DNA from: Bradyrhizobium nanningense
GTDB lineage: Bacteria > Pseudomonadota > Alphaproteobacteria > Rhizobiales > Xanthobacteraceae
Assembly (NCBI RefSeq): GCF_004114535.1
Contig: NZ_LBJC01000028.1
Coordinates: forward strand, 186,001-250,000
DNA length: 64,000 nt
Direction of reading: 5' to 3'
Within the stretch, counting starts at the first letter, position 1; each line of letters starts with the position of its first letter. A model generated the notes under the pieces. It saw only the letters and a list, made by a program, of their open reading frames with translations. It was not told where the DNA came from and ran no database searches. Position numbers and translations under genes: made by a program. Positions 36,426 to 47,009 of the stretch are shown one piece after another.

Positions 36426-37007
36426 TCAAACGCCGCGCCGGCCGTGCGTGGGAACGCTGACTTCCGCGAGCCTGGCGGCGTCTTCGTCCTGGTCGACCGC
36501 CACATACTGACCGTGCCAATAGGCCAGCGCCGCACTGCGGGTGGAATTCCTGATGTCCCTGACACGGCCGATGATGATGCCGTGCGAGTGGCGCTCCATG
36601 ATCTCCTCGACCTCGCAATCGAAGGCCGACAGCGCGCCGGCCAGGAGCGGCACGCCCGAGACCGCCGTCACCCATGTGGCGCCTTTGAAACGATCGGCGC
36701 CCTTCAGCCCGCCCTTGCCGGAAAAGCGCTCGGCGACATCGAGCTGGTCGGCGTTGAGGATGTTCACGCCGAAGGCACCGTGGCGCTTGATCAACGGAAA
36801 GGACGAGGCATCGCGGTTGATGCTAACCAGCAGCGTCGGCGGCTCGACCGACAGCGAGCTTACCGAGGTCACGGTCATGCCGGTGATGTCCTTGCCCCTC
36901 CCGGCGGTGATGACGCTGACGCCGCCGGTGAGATGGCGCATGGCGCCGCGGAAATCGGCGGAGGAGACGGGGATTTCAGTCATGAGATCGCGGGGCACTA
37001 CATTCAT
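36426..37007 (-). CDS. Flavin reductase domain protein (FMN-binding split barrel)
   Basis: 193 residues from ATG 37007 (MNVVPRDLMTEIPVS). A longer upstream reading is Arg/Cys-rich and unlikely. The fold markers of the HpaC/flavin_reduct family are present: FRGAMRHLTGGVSVITA, MTVTSVSSLSVEPPTLLVSIN, GAFGVNIL and HSHGIIIGRV. Such proteins use NAD(P)H to reduce FMN or FAD and hand the reduced flavin to a partner monooxygenase. No such partner is adjacent; the P450 gene upstream uses different electron donors. The substrate partner is unknown. Confidence 0.85.
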   Translation of the reverse strand: MNVVPRDLMTEIPVSSADFRGAMRHLTGGVSVITAGRGKDITGMTVTSVSSLSVEPPTLLVSINRDASSFPLIKRHGAFGVNILNADQLDVAERFSGKGGLKGADRFKGATWVTAVSGVPLLAGALSAFDCEVEEIMERHSHGIIIGRVRDIRNSTRSAALAYWHGQYVAVDQDEDAARLAEVSVPTHGRRGV

Positions 37008-37413
37008 GGCATGGTCCCCGAAGCGGGGTCCGCTGTATTTAGGTACGATGGTCCGCCGACAACAGGTGGCTCGCCGCTGACCGGCTCCGAGCCTAACGCG
37101 CCCCAAAAGGGTGGTGCGGTCTGCCGGAATGGTCGAGATCGCTGGAAGAAGAACAATGCGCATGCTGTTGCGCGCCCCGGCGACATGATCAATCGTTCGA
37201 TCGGCGGGGCAATTGCAGGCAAATTTTTCCGCACGCAAAGGTGAGCCGCTTGGTCGGGCCAGATCACAAAAAGACGTAAAACAACCCCATGCACAGTAGC
37301 CAACACCTTGAGGGGAAAGCAATTTCCAATTTTACGAAATTCAACCTGAGGCGTCGGGCAAAACAGGGCTAGGATGTAATCGTCACCGCGGCTTGCGTAA
37401 CGAGGCCTCGCGG
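37008..37413. other. Intergenic region between the flavin reductase and P450 genes
   Basis: About 400 bp. Reading frames across it are low quality and antiphase to any homologous protein. It must contain the flavin reductase promoter. No repeat, RNA or regulator site was recognised. Confidence 0.5.
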
Positions 37414-38580
37414 TTAATGCAGCCACCTCACCGGCAGATTCTGCAAGCCCCGGAAGGCCCAGCCGCCGATCCGCACCGGCTCGTCATCGGCGATCTCCAG
37501 CTGCTTCGCCCGCGCGAACAATGTCGGCAGCGCGACGTCGGCGATCATGGCGCGGGAGGCGAAGGCGCCGGCGCAGAAATGCGGGCCGGCACCGAACGCG
37601 ACGCTCTTGGTCACGTCGCGGCGCACGTCGAACTGATCGGCGAGCTCGAAATGCTTCTCGTCGCGATTGGCGGAGCCGAACATCAGGAACACGCGTTCGT
37701 CGGTTTCGAAGGCGACATCGCGGATGCTCCACGGCTTTGTGATGCGTCGCGGCGACATGCCGATCGGCGAGATCCAGCGGGCGTATTCCTCGAACGCCTG
37801 CAGCCAGGTCACTTCACCGCGCAGGACCAGATCGAGCTGTTCGGGATGGGTCAGCAGCGCCCAGATCGTGCCGGCGATCGCCTTGCGCGGTTCGTTCTGT
37901 CCGCCTGAGATCGCGAGCTTGACGTTGGCGCGCACGCTCTCCATCGGCATGCCCGAGGCGAGAAGGACGCCGAGGATGCTCTGGTCGGGCTGCTTGCGCA
38001 TCACCGGCAGGATGTCGTCGATCGCAGCATCGATACCCGACGTCGCGGTATGGCAGCGCGACTCGACCGCGGGATCGCCGGCGTAATTGGCGATGCCCTC
38101 GATCATGCCTTGCGACCAGGCGTCCATATCCTCAAAGCCGATATTGGTGAGGCCGGTGATCGACTTCAGGCATTCGCCGGAGAACGGCAGCGCGAAATCG
38201 CGCATGAAGTCGACCCGCCCGGGCTCGATACAATCGATGATGCGGTCGGCATGGGCCTGGAACTGCGCAGTCCAGTGCGCCTTCACCGTCTTCGGCGACA
38301 CCGTCGGGAACATCGCGCGGCGCTCGACCTGGTGCGCCTCGCCGTCCTTGCGCATCATGTTGTGGCCCATCAGCCGGTTCATCAGGCCGGCGGGCTGGTG
38401 CGAGGAGAACACGTCGATCTGCTTCTCGGAGATCGAAATGTCGTCGCGGCTGGTCAGCAGCGTCGAGCCGAGCTGCGGCACGAAGGCGATCGGCGCCTCC
38501 TTGCGCATCTTTGCCAGCATTGGATAGGGATCGGCCCAGAATGCGGCAGGATCGATGTCGATGCGTGGCGCTGTGCTCAA
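37414..38580 (-). CDS. Cytochrome P450
   Basis: 388 residues, soluble bacterial type. The haem-binding loop is FGAGPHFCAGAF with the proximal Cys near residue 345. The ExxR motif appears as EEYARWI near residue 266. The I-helix reads LAISGGQNEPRKA; it lacks the acid-Thr pair (AGxDT) that normally helps activate oxygen. Some P450s replace this pair and use other chemistry or a substrate hydroxyl, so this may affect the reaction type. Redox partners are not adjacent. The family is certain; the substrate is not predictable. Confidence 0.9.
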   Translation of the reverse strand: MSTAPRIDIDPAAFWADPYPMLAKMRKEAPIAFVPQLGSTLLTSRDDISISEKQIDVFSSHQPAGLMNRLMGHNMMRKDGEAHQVERRAMFPTVSPKTVKAHWTAQFQAHADRIIDCIEPGRVDFMRDFALPFSGECLKSITGLTNIGFEDMDAWSQGMIEGIANYAGDPAVESRCHTATSGIDAAIDDILPVMRKQPDQSILGVLLASGMPMESVRANVKLAISGGQNEPRKAIAGTIWALLTHPEQLDLVLRGEVTWLQAFEEYARWISPIGMSPRRITKPWSIRDVAFETDERVFLMFGSANRDEKHFELADQFDVRRDVTKSVAFGAGPHFCAGAFASRAMIADVALPTLFARAKQLEIADDEPVRIGGWAFRGLQNLPVRWLH

Positions 38581-38648
38581 GCTTCGCTCCCTTGCTGTAT
38601 CCCTGCCGAGACCTAGCGCATCGAGGCGCCGCCGTCATGGCGCAGCTT

Positions 38649-39656
38649 CTAGGCAGCCTGTCCAAATGCGACTTTGGCGATCGCATCGCTCAAGACATCG
38701 CCGCCCGCCCCCAACCGCGTGCCCTGCTCGGCGAGATGGCGACGGAAGGCCCGGGCGCCGGGCACGGCATGAAATGCGCCGACGAAATGCCGCGTGATCG
38801 CATGCAGCCGCGTGCCGCGAGCGAGCTGCTGCTCGATATAGGGCATCATCGCCTCGAGCGCGGCCTGCATGGATCCATGCGGGGCCGCTTCGCCAAAAAT
38901 CTCCCGATCGACCGAGAGCAGCCGCCATGGCTCCTGATAGGCGGCACGGCCGAGCATCACGCCATCGACATGTTCGAGATGCGCTTTTGCTTCCTCGATT
39001 CCGGGGATGCCGCCGTTGATGATGACGGGCACCTCCGGCATCGCGCGCTTGAGCCGATAGACGCGGTCATAATCGAGCGGCGGGATGTCGCGATTCTCCT
39101 TCGGCGACAGACCGTTGAGCCAGGCCTTGCGGGCATGCACGATCAGCGCATCGCAGCCGGAGGCGACCACCCCGCGCGCAAGCGCATCGAGCGCCACTTC
39201 AGGATCCTGATCGTCGATCCCGATGCGGCATTTCACCGTGATGGGAATCGCGACCGCACGCTTCATCGCCTCGACGCATCTCGCCACCAGCTCCGGCTCC
39301 GCCATCAGGCAGGCGCCGAAGCGGCCGTCCTTCACGCGGTCCGACGGGCAGCCGACGTTGAGATTGATCTCGTCGTAGCCGAACGCCTCGCCGATCCGCG
39401 CAGCCTCCGCCAGTTCGCGCGGATCCGACCCGCCAAGCTGAAGCGCGATCGGATGCTCGACCGCGTCGAACCCAAGCAGCCGCTCGCGGTCGCCGTGAAT
39501 GACGGCCCCGGTCGTCAGCATCTCCGTATAGAGCAGCGCCCGCCGTGTCAGATGGCGGTGGAACACCCGGCAGTGCCGGTCAGTCCAATCCATCATGGGG
39601 GCGACGGAAAAGCGATAGTGCTGCAATTTCAATTGGTTACTTCGTCCTATTCCCAT
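38649..39656 (-). CDS. dusA: tRNA-dihydrouridine(20/20a) synthase
   Basis: 335 residues. The DUS family pattern is clear: RFSVAPMMDWTDRHCR at the N-terminus, LQLGGSDP, then EINLNVGCPSDRV containing the catalytic Cys, ITVKCRIGID, HARKAWLNGLSPKENR (the DusA-specific stretch), VIINGGI and VMLGRAAYQEPW. It reduces uridines 20 and 20a in the tRNA D-loop with NADPH and FMN. The 237 bp between it and the upstream ABC genes contain nothing I can identify. Length is normal for DusA. Confidence 0.95.
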   Translation of the reverse strand: MGIGRSNQLKLQHYRFSVAPMMDWTDRHCRVFHRHLTRRALLYTEMLTTGAVIHGDRERLLGFDAVEHPIALQLGGSDPRELAEAARIGEAFGYDEINLNVGCPSDRVKDGRFGACLMAEPELVARCVEAMKRAVAIPITVKCRIGIDDQDPEVALDALARGVVASGCDALIVHARKAWLNGLSPKENRDIPPLDYDRVYRLKRAMPEVPVIINGGIPGIEEAKAHLEHVDGVMLGRAAYQEPWRLLSVDREIFGEAAPHGSMQAALEAMMPYIEQQLARGTRLHAITRHFVGAFHAVPGARAFRRHLAEQGTRLGAGGDVLSDAIAKVAFGQAA

Positions 39657-39893
39657 TCGGCTCGGTTATACTAGTTCCGCGAAAATAGTATAGCCGCCGG
39701 GCATGGGTGGTCGCCAGGCGTCCGTAACGCAGCGGCCAGGTCTTGGCAGAATCCTGGGATTGCCAGACCCCGCCTCAAGGGGTTCAGGGGGCTGGATCCG
39801 ACCTTGGGAGTCCCGTTCGACCTTGCTGGCGGGCCAATGAACTCGAAAGCGACTGCAAGCGCATGCCGGACGCTTGCGCCGGCTTCCCGTCAT

Positions 39894-40580
39894 TCAATGC
39901 TGCGCAATCCGGCCGTCGACCACCTCGATGATGCGGTCACAGCGGCGCGCAAGGTCGAGATTGTGGGTGACGAGCAGGAAGCTCGTGCCACTCTGCCGAT
40001 TGACCCGTCGCATCAGCTCGAAGACGGCATCGGCCGACTTGGTATCGAGGTTGCCGGTCGGCTCGTCCGCCAGCACCAGATCCGGATTCATGGCAAGCGC
40101 TCTGGCCACCGCCACACGCTGCTGCTGGCCGCCCGACATGTTGTTGGCCAGATTGTTTCCGAACCTCTCCAGACCGACCTCGGCCAGGAGATGATCAGCC
40201 CGGGCCGCGATCTCCGCGCTCGGAAATCCGCGATCCGCAAGCATCGGCATCATGATGTTTTCGCGCGCGGTGAAGGCGGAGATCAGCAAATGGTACTGAA
40301 ATACGAAGCCGATGGTGTGGCCCCGGAGATGCGTGATTTCGTTGTCACCCAGCAGCCCGGTGTCGCGGCCCTTGATGAGCAGCCGTCCGGACGTCGGTCG
40401 ATCGAGCAGGCCGACGATGTTGAGCAGCGTGCTCTTGCCGGAGCCGGACGGACCCATCAAGGCCAGGAATTCGCCGTGGTCGAGCTCGAGATCGATGTCG
40501 TGCAACACCTCGGTCTCGGTCGGCAGACCCACATTGTAGGACTTGCACACGCGCTCCAGCTTCAGGATCTCGTCAGCCAC
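39894..40580 (-). CDS. ABC transporter ATP-binding protein (LolD/MacB type)
   Basis: 228 residues with all ABC motifs: GPSGSGKST (Walker A), MSGGQQQRVAVARAL (signature), LVLADEPTGNLD (Walker B and D-loop) and LLVTHNLDLA (H-loop). The GNLD form is typical of the LolD/MacB/FtsE subgroup. It overlaps the permease gene by 8 bp, so both are translated together. With the downstream-encoded permease and the adaptor it forms a tripartite-type exporter. The substrate is not predictable. Confidence 0.92.
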   Translation of the reverse strand: MADEILKLERVCKSYNVGLPTETEVLHDIDLELDHGEFLALMGPSGSGKSTLLNIVGLLDRPTSGRLLIKGRDTGLLGDNEITHLRGHTIGFVFQYHLLISAFTARENIMMPMLADRGFPSAEIAARADHLLAEVGLERFGNNLANNMSGGQQQRVAVARALAMNPDLVLADEPTGNLDTKSADAVFELMRRVNRQSGTSFLLVTHNLDLARRCDRIIEVVDGRIAQH

Positions 40581-41799
40581 GGATTGCCACCACCGGATCG
40601 AGTTTCGCGGCGCGTACCGCCGGCGCTGTCGCAGCCAACAGGCCGGTGACCGTGGCGAGGATCGCCGTATAGATGAAAAGACTTCGCTCCAGGATCAACG
40701 GAAAGAACTCGGTTCCATCCGCCTGGCGGGCGACGGCATGCCAATAGATCAGCGCGAGGGCGCCCATCGCCGCGCCGACCAACGAGCCGATAAAGCCGAG
40801 CAGACCACCCTGAAGCAGGAACACCCGCAGGATCTGACCGCGCGACGTGCCCATGGCCCGCAGGATGCCGATTTCCTTGGAGCGCTGGATCACCGACACG
40901 ATGAGCACCGCGGCGATGCCAAAGGCCACCGACAAGCCTACGAACAGTCGGATCAAGGTGTTGGTGTAGATCTGCGCCTGCACGGCGGTGAAGAACTGCG
41001 CATTGGTAGCGATCCAGCTGTCGGCCTCGACGGCCGTCGCGGCCTGGATCTGCCTGGCGATGGTTTCGGCCGCATAGATGTCCTTGATCGTCATGTCGAT
41101 GGTGGTAACGCCGCCGATCATGCCGAGCAGAGACTGGCCGGTCCGGAGTGCGATAAAGGCCACCCGCTGATTGGCACCCTTGTTGCCGAAATCGACCAGC
41201 CCGGAGATCGTCAGCACCCGATTGGCAGAGCTTGCCGCCTGAAGATTCAACTTGTCACCCACGGTGGCGCCGAGATTCTTGGCGAGCTCGGTACCGATGA
41301 TGACGTCCTCGCTGGTCAACCGCGCGCTGCCGGCGACGATATAGTCCGGCACCTTCACGATGTTGAAATACGTGTCCGGCTCAATTCCGGTCAGCGTCAC
41401 CGCCCGGCTGGCGTCGCCGCGGATGGCCAGCGCCGAGCCGGTGATGGTGGGGGAGACTGCGGTGACTTCCGGCATCGCGAGCATCTGGGTTCTGATCTTC
41501 GGCCACTGGTCGATCGAGATCACCCGCTGGCTCGGCCGTTGCACCACCGCGTCCTCGATCTCGCCGGCTGCATTGCGCAAGGGGCGCGCGACCTGATCCG
41601 GCGTGAGGAGCTGGATCTGCGGCTGCGACGTCAGCACGCGCCTGATGAAATTCGCCTCCATGCCCGCGAGCATTGCCGACATGAAGACAATGACGCCAAC
41701 GCCGATCGAAATGCCGCCGATGATGAAGATGGTCTGCAATCGCCCCTCGCGCAGGAAGCGCACGGCCGCGATCCACTCGAATGGCAGCCAGCGATTCAT
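40573..41799 (-). CDS. ABC transporter permease (MacB/LolC-like, FtsX domain)
   Basis: 408 residues with four membrane helices: one near the N-terminus (IIGGISIGVGVIVFMSAML) and three at the C-terminus (VAFGIAAVLIVSVIQRSKEIG, LLGFIGSLVGAAMGALALIYW, IYTAILATVTGLLAATAPA). A large periplasmic domain lies between the first and second. The RSKEIGILRAMGTS loop is the FtsX-family signature. The protein couples ATP hydrolysis to a mechanotransmission movement across the inner membrane. It shares 4-bp and 8-bp overlaps with its neighbours. Confidence 0.9.
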   Translation of the reverse strand: MNRWLPFEWIAAVRFLREGRLQTIFIIGGISIGVGVIVFMSAMLAGMEANFIRRVLTSQPQIQLLTPDQVARPLRNAAGEIEDAVVQRPSQRVISIDQWPKIRTQMLAMPEVTAVSPTITGSALAIRGDASRAVTLTGIEPDTYFNIVKVPDYIVAGSARLTSEDVIIGTELAKNLGATVGDKLNLQAASSANRVLTISGLVDFGNKGANQRVAFIALRTGQSLLGMIGGVTTIDMTIKDIYAAETIARQIQAATAVEADSWIATNAQFFTAVQAQIYTNTLIRLFVGLSVAFGIAAVLIVSVIQRSKEIGILRAMGTSRGQILRVFLLQGGLLGFIGSLVGAAMGALALIYWHAVARQADGTEFFPLILERSLFIYTAILATVTGLLAATAPAVRAAKLDPVVAIRG

Positions 41800-43070
41800 G
41801 GCAGGACGGGCCGCACCCGCTGCCCGGTCAGCACGCCGGAGCTTTGCGGAATCGCGACGTCACCTGCTTCCAGCCCCTCGACGATCTCGATGTTGCTGTT
41901 GCCGCGCAAGCCGAGCTTCACCGGACGCTTGACCACTCGACCGCCCGAGACGGTCAGGACCCAGGGCTGTCCGGAGAGGACGTCATGGACTGAGCGGACG
42001 GGAAGCACCTTCGCATCGTCCTTCGCGGCAACCTCGATGTCGACCGAGACCGTCATGTCCTGACGAAGATCCTCGGGCGGCTCCACCACCGTCAGCTTCA
42101 CCTGGACGGTGGCGCGTGAAATGTCGATGCCCGGATTGATGTAGGAGACCTTGGCGGCAAAACGCCGGTCGGGATAAGCATCCGCAGACGCCAGCGCGTT
42201 CTGTCCGAGTGCGAGCTTGCCGAGATTGCGCTCGTCGATCTGCAAGACCAGCTGCAAGTCACCCGACGGCGCAAGCACCAAGAGCGCCTTCCCCGCCTGC
42301 ACAACGGTGCCTCGCTCGACGCTCCGGGTGATGAGAACGCCGTCGCGAGGAGCTACGATCGTCGCATAGCCCAGGCGGGATTCCGCCGTGTCCAGATTGG
42401 CCCGAGCCTGGTTGAGCTGCGTCTGCGCCATGACATAGTCGCTGCCGCCCGGACTTGCGGTATAGACCTGGAACTCCGCCGCGCGCTTCACCGCGCGCGC
42501 GACATCGAGCGTCTTCTGCGCATCATCCAGGGCCGCCTTGGTCGCATAACCATTGCGTTCGAGCTGCGCCGTGCGGTCATAGGTCTGTTGGGCGTTGAGA
42601 AGCGTCGCTTGTGCTTGTGTCAGCGCCTCCTTTGCAGACGGCAGCGTCAGCTCTTCGAGCTGCCTGATCCTGGCTTCGGCCTGGGCTACCGCCCCCTGCG
42701 CCTGGATCACGGTCGCTTTCAGTTCCCGTGCCTCCAGCGAGACCAACGGTTGCCCCTTGGTAACCTTCTCGCCTTCCTGCACCAGAACGTCAGCAACTGT
42801 CCCGGTAATCTGACTGCCGATCTCGACGCGGTAAGGCGTCTCGACATGCCCGCTCGCCACCACGGTTTCGATCAATCGTCCGCGCGCGACCTGATCGACC
42901 ACGACGGCAGGTCCGAACAAGACCCTGACGCCCTGCCAGGTGCCAAGGGCGAACAGAACAAGGATCGCGAGCACAAACCATTTGTGCGCGAGGACTCCCG
43001 ACCATGCCGACGCGACAGAGAGCCGGCTCGGCTCTTCCTGATTCGAGAGGGGCAGTGTTTGCTCGACCAT
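41796..43070 (-). CDS. Periplasmic adaptor protein (HlyD/MacA/RND type)
   Basis: 424 residues from ATG 43070 (MVEQTLPLSN). A longer frame upstream has no protein-like character. One membrane helix at about 28-48 (WFVLAILVLFALGTWQGV) is followed by a lipoyl half-motif (GSQITGTVADVLVQEGEKVTKG), a long alpha-hairpin rich in Ala/Gln/Glu (around 100-220), the second lipoyl half (ATIVAPRDGVLITRSVERGT), and beta-barrel domains. Adaptors of this type link an inner-membrane transporter to an outer-membrane channel. The gene begins the three-gene exporter operon. No outer-membrane channel gene is visible. Confidence 0.9.
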   Translation of the reverse strand: MVEQTLPLSNQEEPSRLSVASAWSGVLAHKWFVLAILVLFALGTWQGVRVLFGPAVVVDQVARGRLIETVVASGHVETPYRVEIGSQITGTVADVLVQEGEKVTKGQPLVSLEARELKATVIQAQGAVAQAEARIRQLEELTLPSAKEALTQAQATLLNAQQTYDRTAQLERNGYATKAALDDAQKTLDVARAVKRAAEFQVYTASPGGSDYVMAQTQLNQARANLDTAESRLGYATIVAPRDGVLITRSVERGTVVQAGKALLVLAPSGDLQLVLQIDERNLGKLALGQNALASADAYPDRRFAAKVSYINPGIDISRATVQVKLTVVEPPEDLRQDMTVSVDIEVAAKDDAKVLPVRSVHDVLSGQPWVLTVSGGRVVKRPVKLGLRGNSNIEIVEGLEAGDVAIPQSSGVLTGQRVRPVLP

Positions 43071-43274
43071 GACCGTGCGGGGGGGGCGAATTTTGCCGAA
43101 CTCGTCGGGATGGTTCAGCTGACAAGCCAGATTACCGCACCAGACAAGTTCCAGATTGCGCCAGGTCAATACCCGCCTGGCAAATGCCAGCCGCCTCCGA
43201 GACTTTTGAGTTTGCATCGATCGATGCGTGTCGAGAGCTCCGCCGTAAGGGCGTTCGACGGCCGCGTGCTCACG

Positions 43275-43288
43275 TTGATGGAGATCAA
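43275..43288. promoter_or_regulatory. FixK/FNR-type box upstream of groEL
   Basis: TTGATGGAGATCAA, a perfect TTGAT-N4-ATCAA palindrome. Its centre lies about 80 bp before the groEL start. A transcription start at the usual +41 from the centre would give a leader of about 39 nt. It also lies in the region divergent to the exporter operon but 205 bp from it. Confidence 0.85.
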
Positions 43289-43361
43289 TTTGGCTCACGC
43301 TCACTCATCCAAACTGGCGGACAGACCCCACCGACCACGGTACAAAGAGAGGGCATGAAAA

Positions 43362-44984
<1,623 letters not shown>

Positions 44985-45049
44985 CTGCGGCACGTTCCGG
45001 CCGAAAACTCGGTTCCTCAACCCGTCTGCGCGCAATCCAGGAATGGACG

Positions 45050-45280
45050 ATGCCCTATCCCTCGAACAATGACCTTCCCGCCGGCGTGCGTCACCATCTG
45101 CCGCCTCATGCCCTCGACATCTACCGGGAGGCGTTCAACCACTCCTTTGCCTCGCATGTCGGCGATCTCCGGCAGGAAGAGATCGCTCATCGCACGGCCT
45201 GGGCCGCCGTGAAGCGCTCCTACGTGAAACTTGGCGAACAATGGGTGCCAAGGAGATCTGGTTCGCCGGCGCCCCGGTAA
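45050..45280 (+). CDS. ChaB family protein
   Basis: 76 residues. MPYPSNNDLPAGVRHHLPPH followed by ALDIYREAFNHSF and EEIAHRTAWAAVKRSYVK is the ChaB fold, named after a gene beside the E. coli cation antiporter ChaA. Its molecular role is unclear. It follows groEL by 65 bp on the same strand and probably shares its FixK-controlled transcript. The Trp of AAVKRSYVKLGEQW closes the domain; a short, variable tail follows. Confidence 0.85.
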   Translation: MPYPSNNDLPAGVRHHLPPHALDIYREAFNHSFASHVGDLRQEEIAHRTAWAAVKRSYVKLGEQWVPRRSGSPAPR

Positions 45281-45401
45281 TCGAGAAACGTCTGTGAATC
45301 TGCCCTATGTCTGGCCACGCCGAGGATGTGGATCGACGCGCAAACCGCCTTGGGCATGACCATTCCAGACGTCATCTGATCTTGCACGCACGCTTCGGAA
45401 T

Positions 45402-45415
45402 TTGAGCGAAATCAA
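45402..45415. promoter_or_regulatory. FixK/FNR-type box upstream of hsp20
   Basis: TTGAGCGAAATCAA matches TTGA-N6-TCAA. The centre is 77 bp before the hsp20 start, giving a predicted leader of about 36 nt at standard spacing. Confidence 0.85.
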
Positions 45416-45485
45416 CCAGCGAAACGATGGCCATGACTACTCTTCCTGGCGACCTAGATGGTCAACCTCGAAGGAGAATCTGATC

Positions 45486-46007
45486 ATGGCAACCGAGACC
45501 AAATTACCCGTCACCAAATCGTCGACCGCGCCTGTAGTTGCCGGCGAAGCTTGGCAGCCGTTCCAGGCGCTGAGGAGCGAAATCGACCAGATCTTCGATG
45601 ATTTCGGCAACGGCTTCTGGAAACGGCCGTTCCGCTCGCTCGCCCGGCTCGAGCGCGACCTCTCCAAGAACTTCAATGCGCCGGCCGTGGACATCGCCGA
45701 AAGCGAGAAGGCCTACGAGATCACGGCCGAGCTTCCCGGACTCGACGAGAAGAACATCGACGTCAAGCTCGTCAACGGCGGTCTCACCATCAAAGGCGAG
45801 AAGAAGGAAGAGACCGAAGAGAAGAAGAAGGACTACTACGTTTCCGAGCGCCGTTACGGCTCGTTCGAGCGCTACTTCGCGCTGCCGGATGGCGTCAATG
45901 CCGACAAGATCGAGGCGACGTTCAAGAACGGCGTTCTCAAGGTCGTCCTTCCCAAGACCGAAGAAGCTCAGCAGCCGGCCAAGACCATCAGTGTGAAGGC
46001 CGCCTGA
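45486..46007 (+). CDS. Small heat-shock protein (Hsp20/alpha-crystallin)
   Basis: 173 residues from ATG 45486, preceded by AAGGAGAA. An in-frame TTG/ATG-like start at 45402 would sit inside the regulatory box and is rejected. The alpha-crystallin domain runs from about residue 60 to 160: VDIAESEKAYEITAELPGLD, NIDVKLVNGGLTIKGEKKEE, YGSFERYFALPDGVN and ATFKNGVLKVVLPK. The C-terminal tail carries AKTISVKAA. It is an ATP-independent holdase. The genes for a CBS-BON protein and a small membrane protein follow, so these are probably co-transcribed. Confidence 0.93.
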   Translation: MATETKLPVTKSSTAPVVAGEAWQPFQALRSEIDQIFDDFGNGFWKRPFRSLARLERDLSKNFNAPAVDIAESEKAYEITAELPGLDEKNIDVKLVNGGLTIKGEKKEETEEKKKDYYVSERRYGSFERYFALPDGVNADKIEATFKNGVLKVVLPKTEEAQQPAKTISVKAA

Positions 46008-46084
46008 CGGCCCCGCAGGCAAGGCTGCGACAGCCGCAGCCTCGCCTCACCCAGGAAATTCGCCAGCGAACTCGAGGATACCAC

Positions 46085-46807
46085 ATGCGCGCGCATCATA
46101 TCATGACGAAAGACCTCGTTGCCGTAACGCCGCACACGACGATCGAGGAAGCGGCCAAGATCATGCTCCAAATGCATATCAGCGGCCTGCCCGTTATCGA
46201 CGATGCTGGCAATCTGGTCGGCGTCGTCTCGGAAAGCGACTTCCTCCGCCGTAGCGAGATCGGCACCGGCCGCAGACACGCCGCTTGGTTGAAATTCTTC
46301 ATGGGACCGGGACGGGCGGCGGCGGAGTTCGTTCACGAGCGCGGCCGCAAGGTCGCGGATGTCATGACGAAGCAGGTCGTCTCGGTGCAGGAAGACACAG
46401 ATCTCTCCGAGTTGATCGACCTGATGGAGAAAAACGGCATCAAGCGCGTCCCCGTGATGAGGGACAAGACACCCGTCGGGATCGTCACGAGGACGAATGT
46501 GCTGCAAGCCGTGGCGAGCCTCGTACACGAAATTCCGGATCCAACCGCCGATGAAGAGCACATTCGCGCGCGCATCACACGCGCGGTCAACGGCACCGAC
46601 TGGTGTCCGATCGGCTTTGAGGTCAATGTCCGCAACGGCGTCGTGCATCTGCACGGGCTCGTTACGACCGATGAAGCCCGTCAGGCCGCGATCGTCGCCG
46701 CCGAGAACACCTCCGGCGTCAAGGAAGTGCACGACCACCTATGTTTCGTAGACACCTATTCCGGCTTCTACGTGGAATCGCCCGAAGACATCAAAGCCGC
46801 GGGCTGA
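46085..46807 (+). CDS. CBS-pair plus BON domain protein 1
   Basis: 240 residues. Two CBS repeats: MRAHHIMTKDLVAVTPHTTI to LVGVVSESDFLRR, then VADVMTKQVVSVQ to PVGIVTRTNVLQAV. A BON domain follows (VNVRNGVVHLHGLVTTDEAR, VKEVHDHL). CBS pairs bind adenine nucleotides and sense energy state; BON domains are usually membrane or phospholipid associated. Related proteins in mycobacteria (Hrp1) belong to the hypoxia regulon. Starts 77 bp after hsp20. Two more proteins of the same design are in this window. Confidence 0.9.
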   Translation: MRAHHIMTKDLVAVTPHTTIEEAAKIMLQMHISGLPVIDDAGNLVGVVSESDFLRRSEIGTGRRHAAWLKFFMGPGRAAAEFVHERGRKVADVMTKQVVSVQEDTDLSELIDLMEKNGIKRVPVMRDKTPVGIVTRTNVLQAVASLVHEIPDPTADEEHIRARITRAVNGTDWCPIGFEVNVRNGVVHLHGLVTTDEARQAAIVAAENTSGVKEVHDHLCFVDTYSGFYVESPEDIKAAG

Positions 46808-46829
46808 CCCTCCTCGAATCGAGACGACC

Positions 46830-47009
46830 ATGCTTGGATGGCTCGTTCGGATACTCTTTGCCATAGCAGCGCCGATCACGGCGCTGTTCGTGGCACGTGA
46901 CGCGCTGAACTTCGGCTTGATCCAGACGGTTGTGACCATGTTGCTCGTGACTGGCCTGGTCTGGCTGATCGCCGTCTATACCGGGCGAGACCGACAGGCC
47001 CCTCGGTAA
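46830..47009 (+). CDS. Small two-helix membrane protein
   Basis: 59 residues, starting 22 bp after the CBS-BON gene. It reads MLGWLVRILFAIAAPITALF then VARDALNFGL, followed by TVVTMLLVTGLVWLIAVYTG and a short basic tail. Two hydrophobic helices with a charged loop predict a hairpin in the inner membrane. The arrangement suggests it is the last gene of the hsp20 operon. No family is recognised. Confidence 0.7.
   Translation: MLGWLVRILFAIAAPITALFVARDALNFGLIQTVVTMLLVTGLVWLIAVYTGRDRQAPR

Noticed and set aside
39657..39893. Possible structured RNA upstream of dusA
   Set aside because: GC-rich inverted segments are present but form no recognisable riboswitch or tRNA; I cannot support an RNA call.
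40543..42063. Plus-strand frame of 506 codons opposite the ABC permease
   Set aside because: Composition is His/Arg/Asp-rich without hydrophobic helices or motifs; it is a shadow of the permease.
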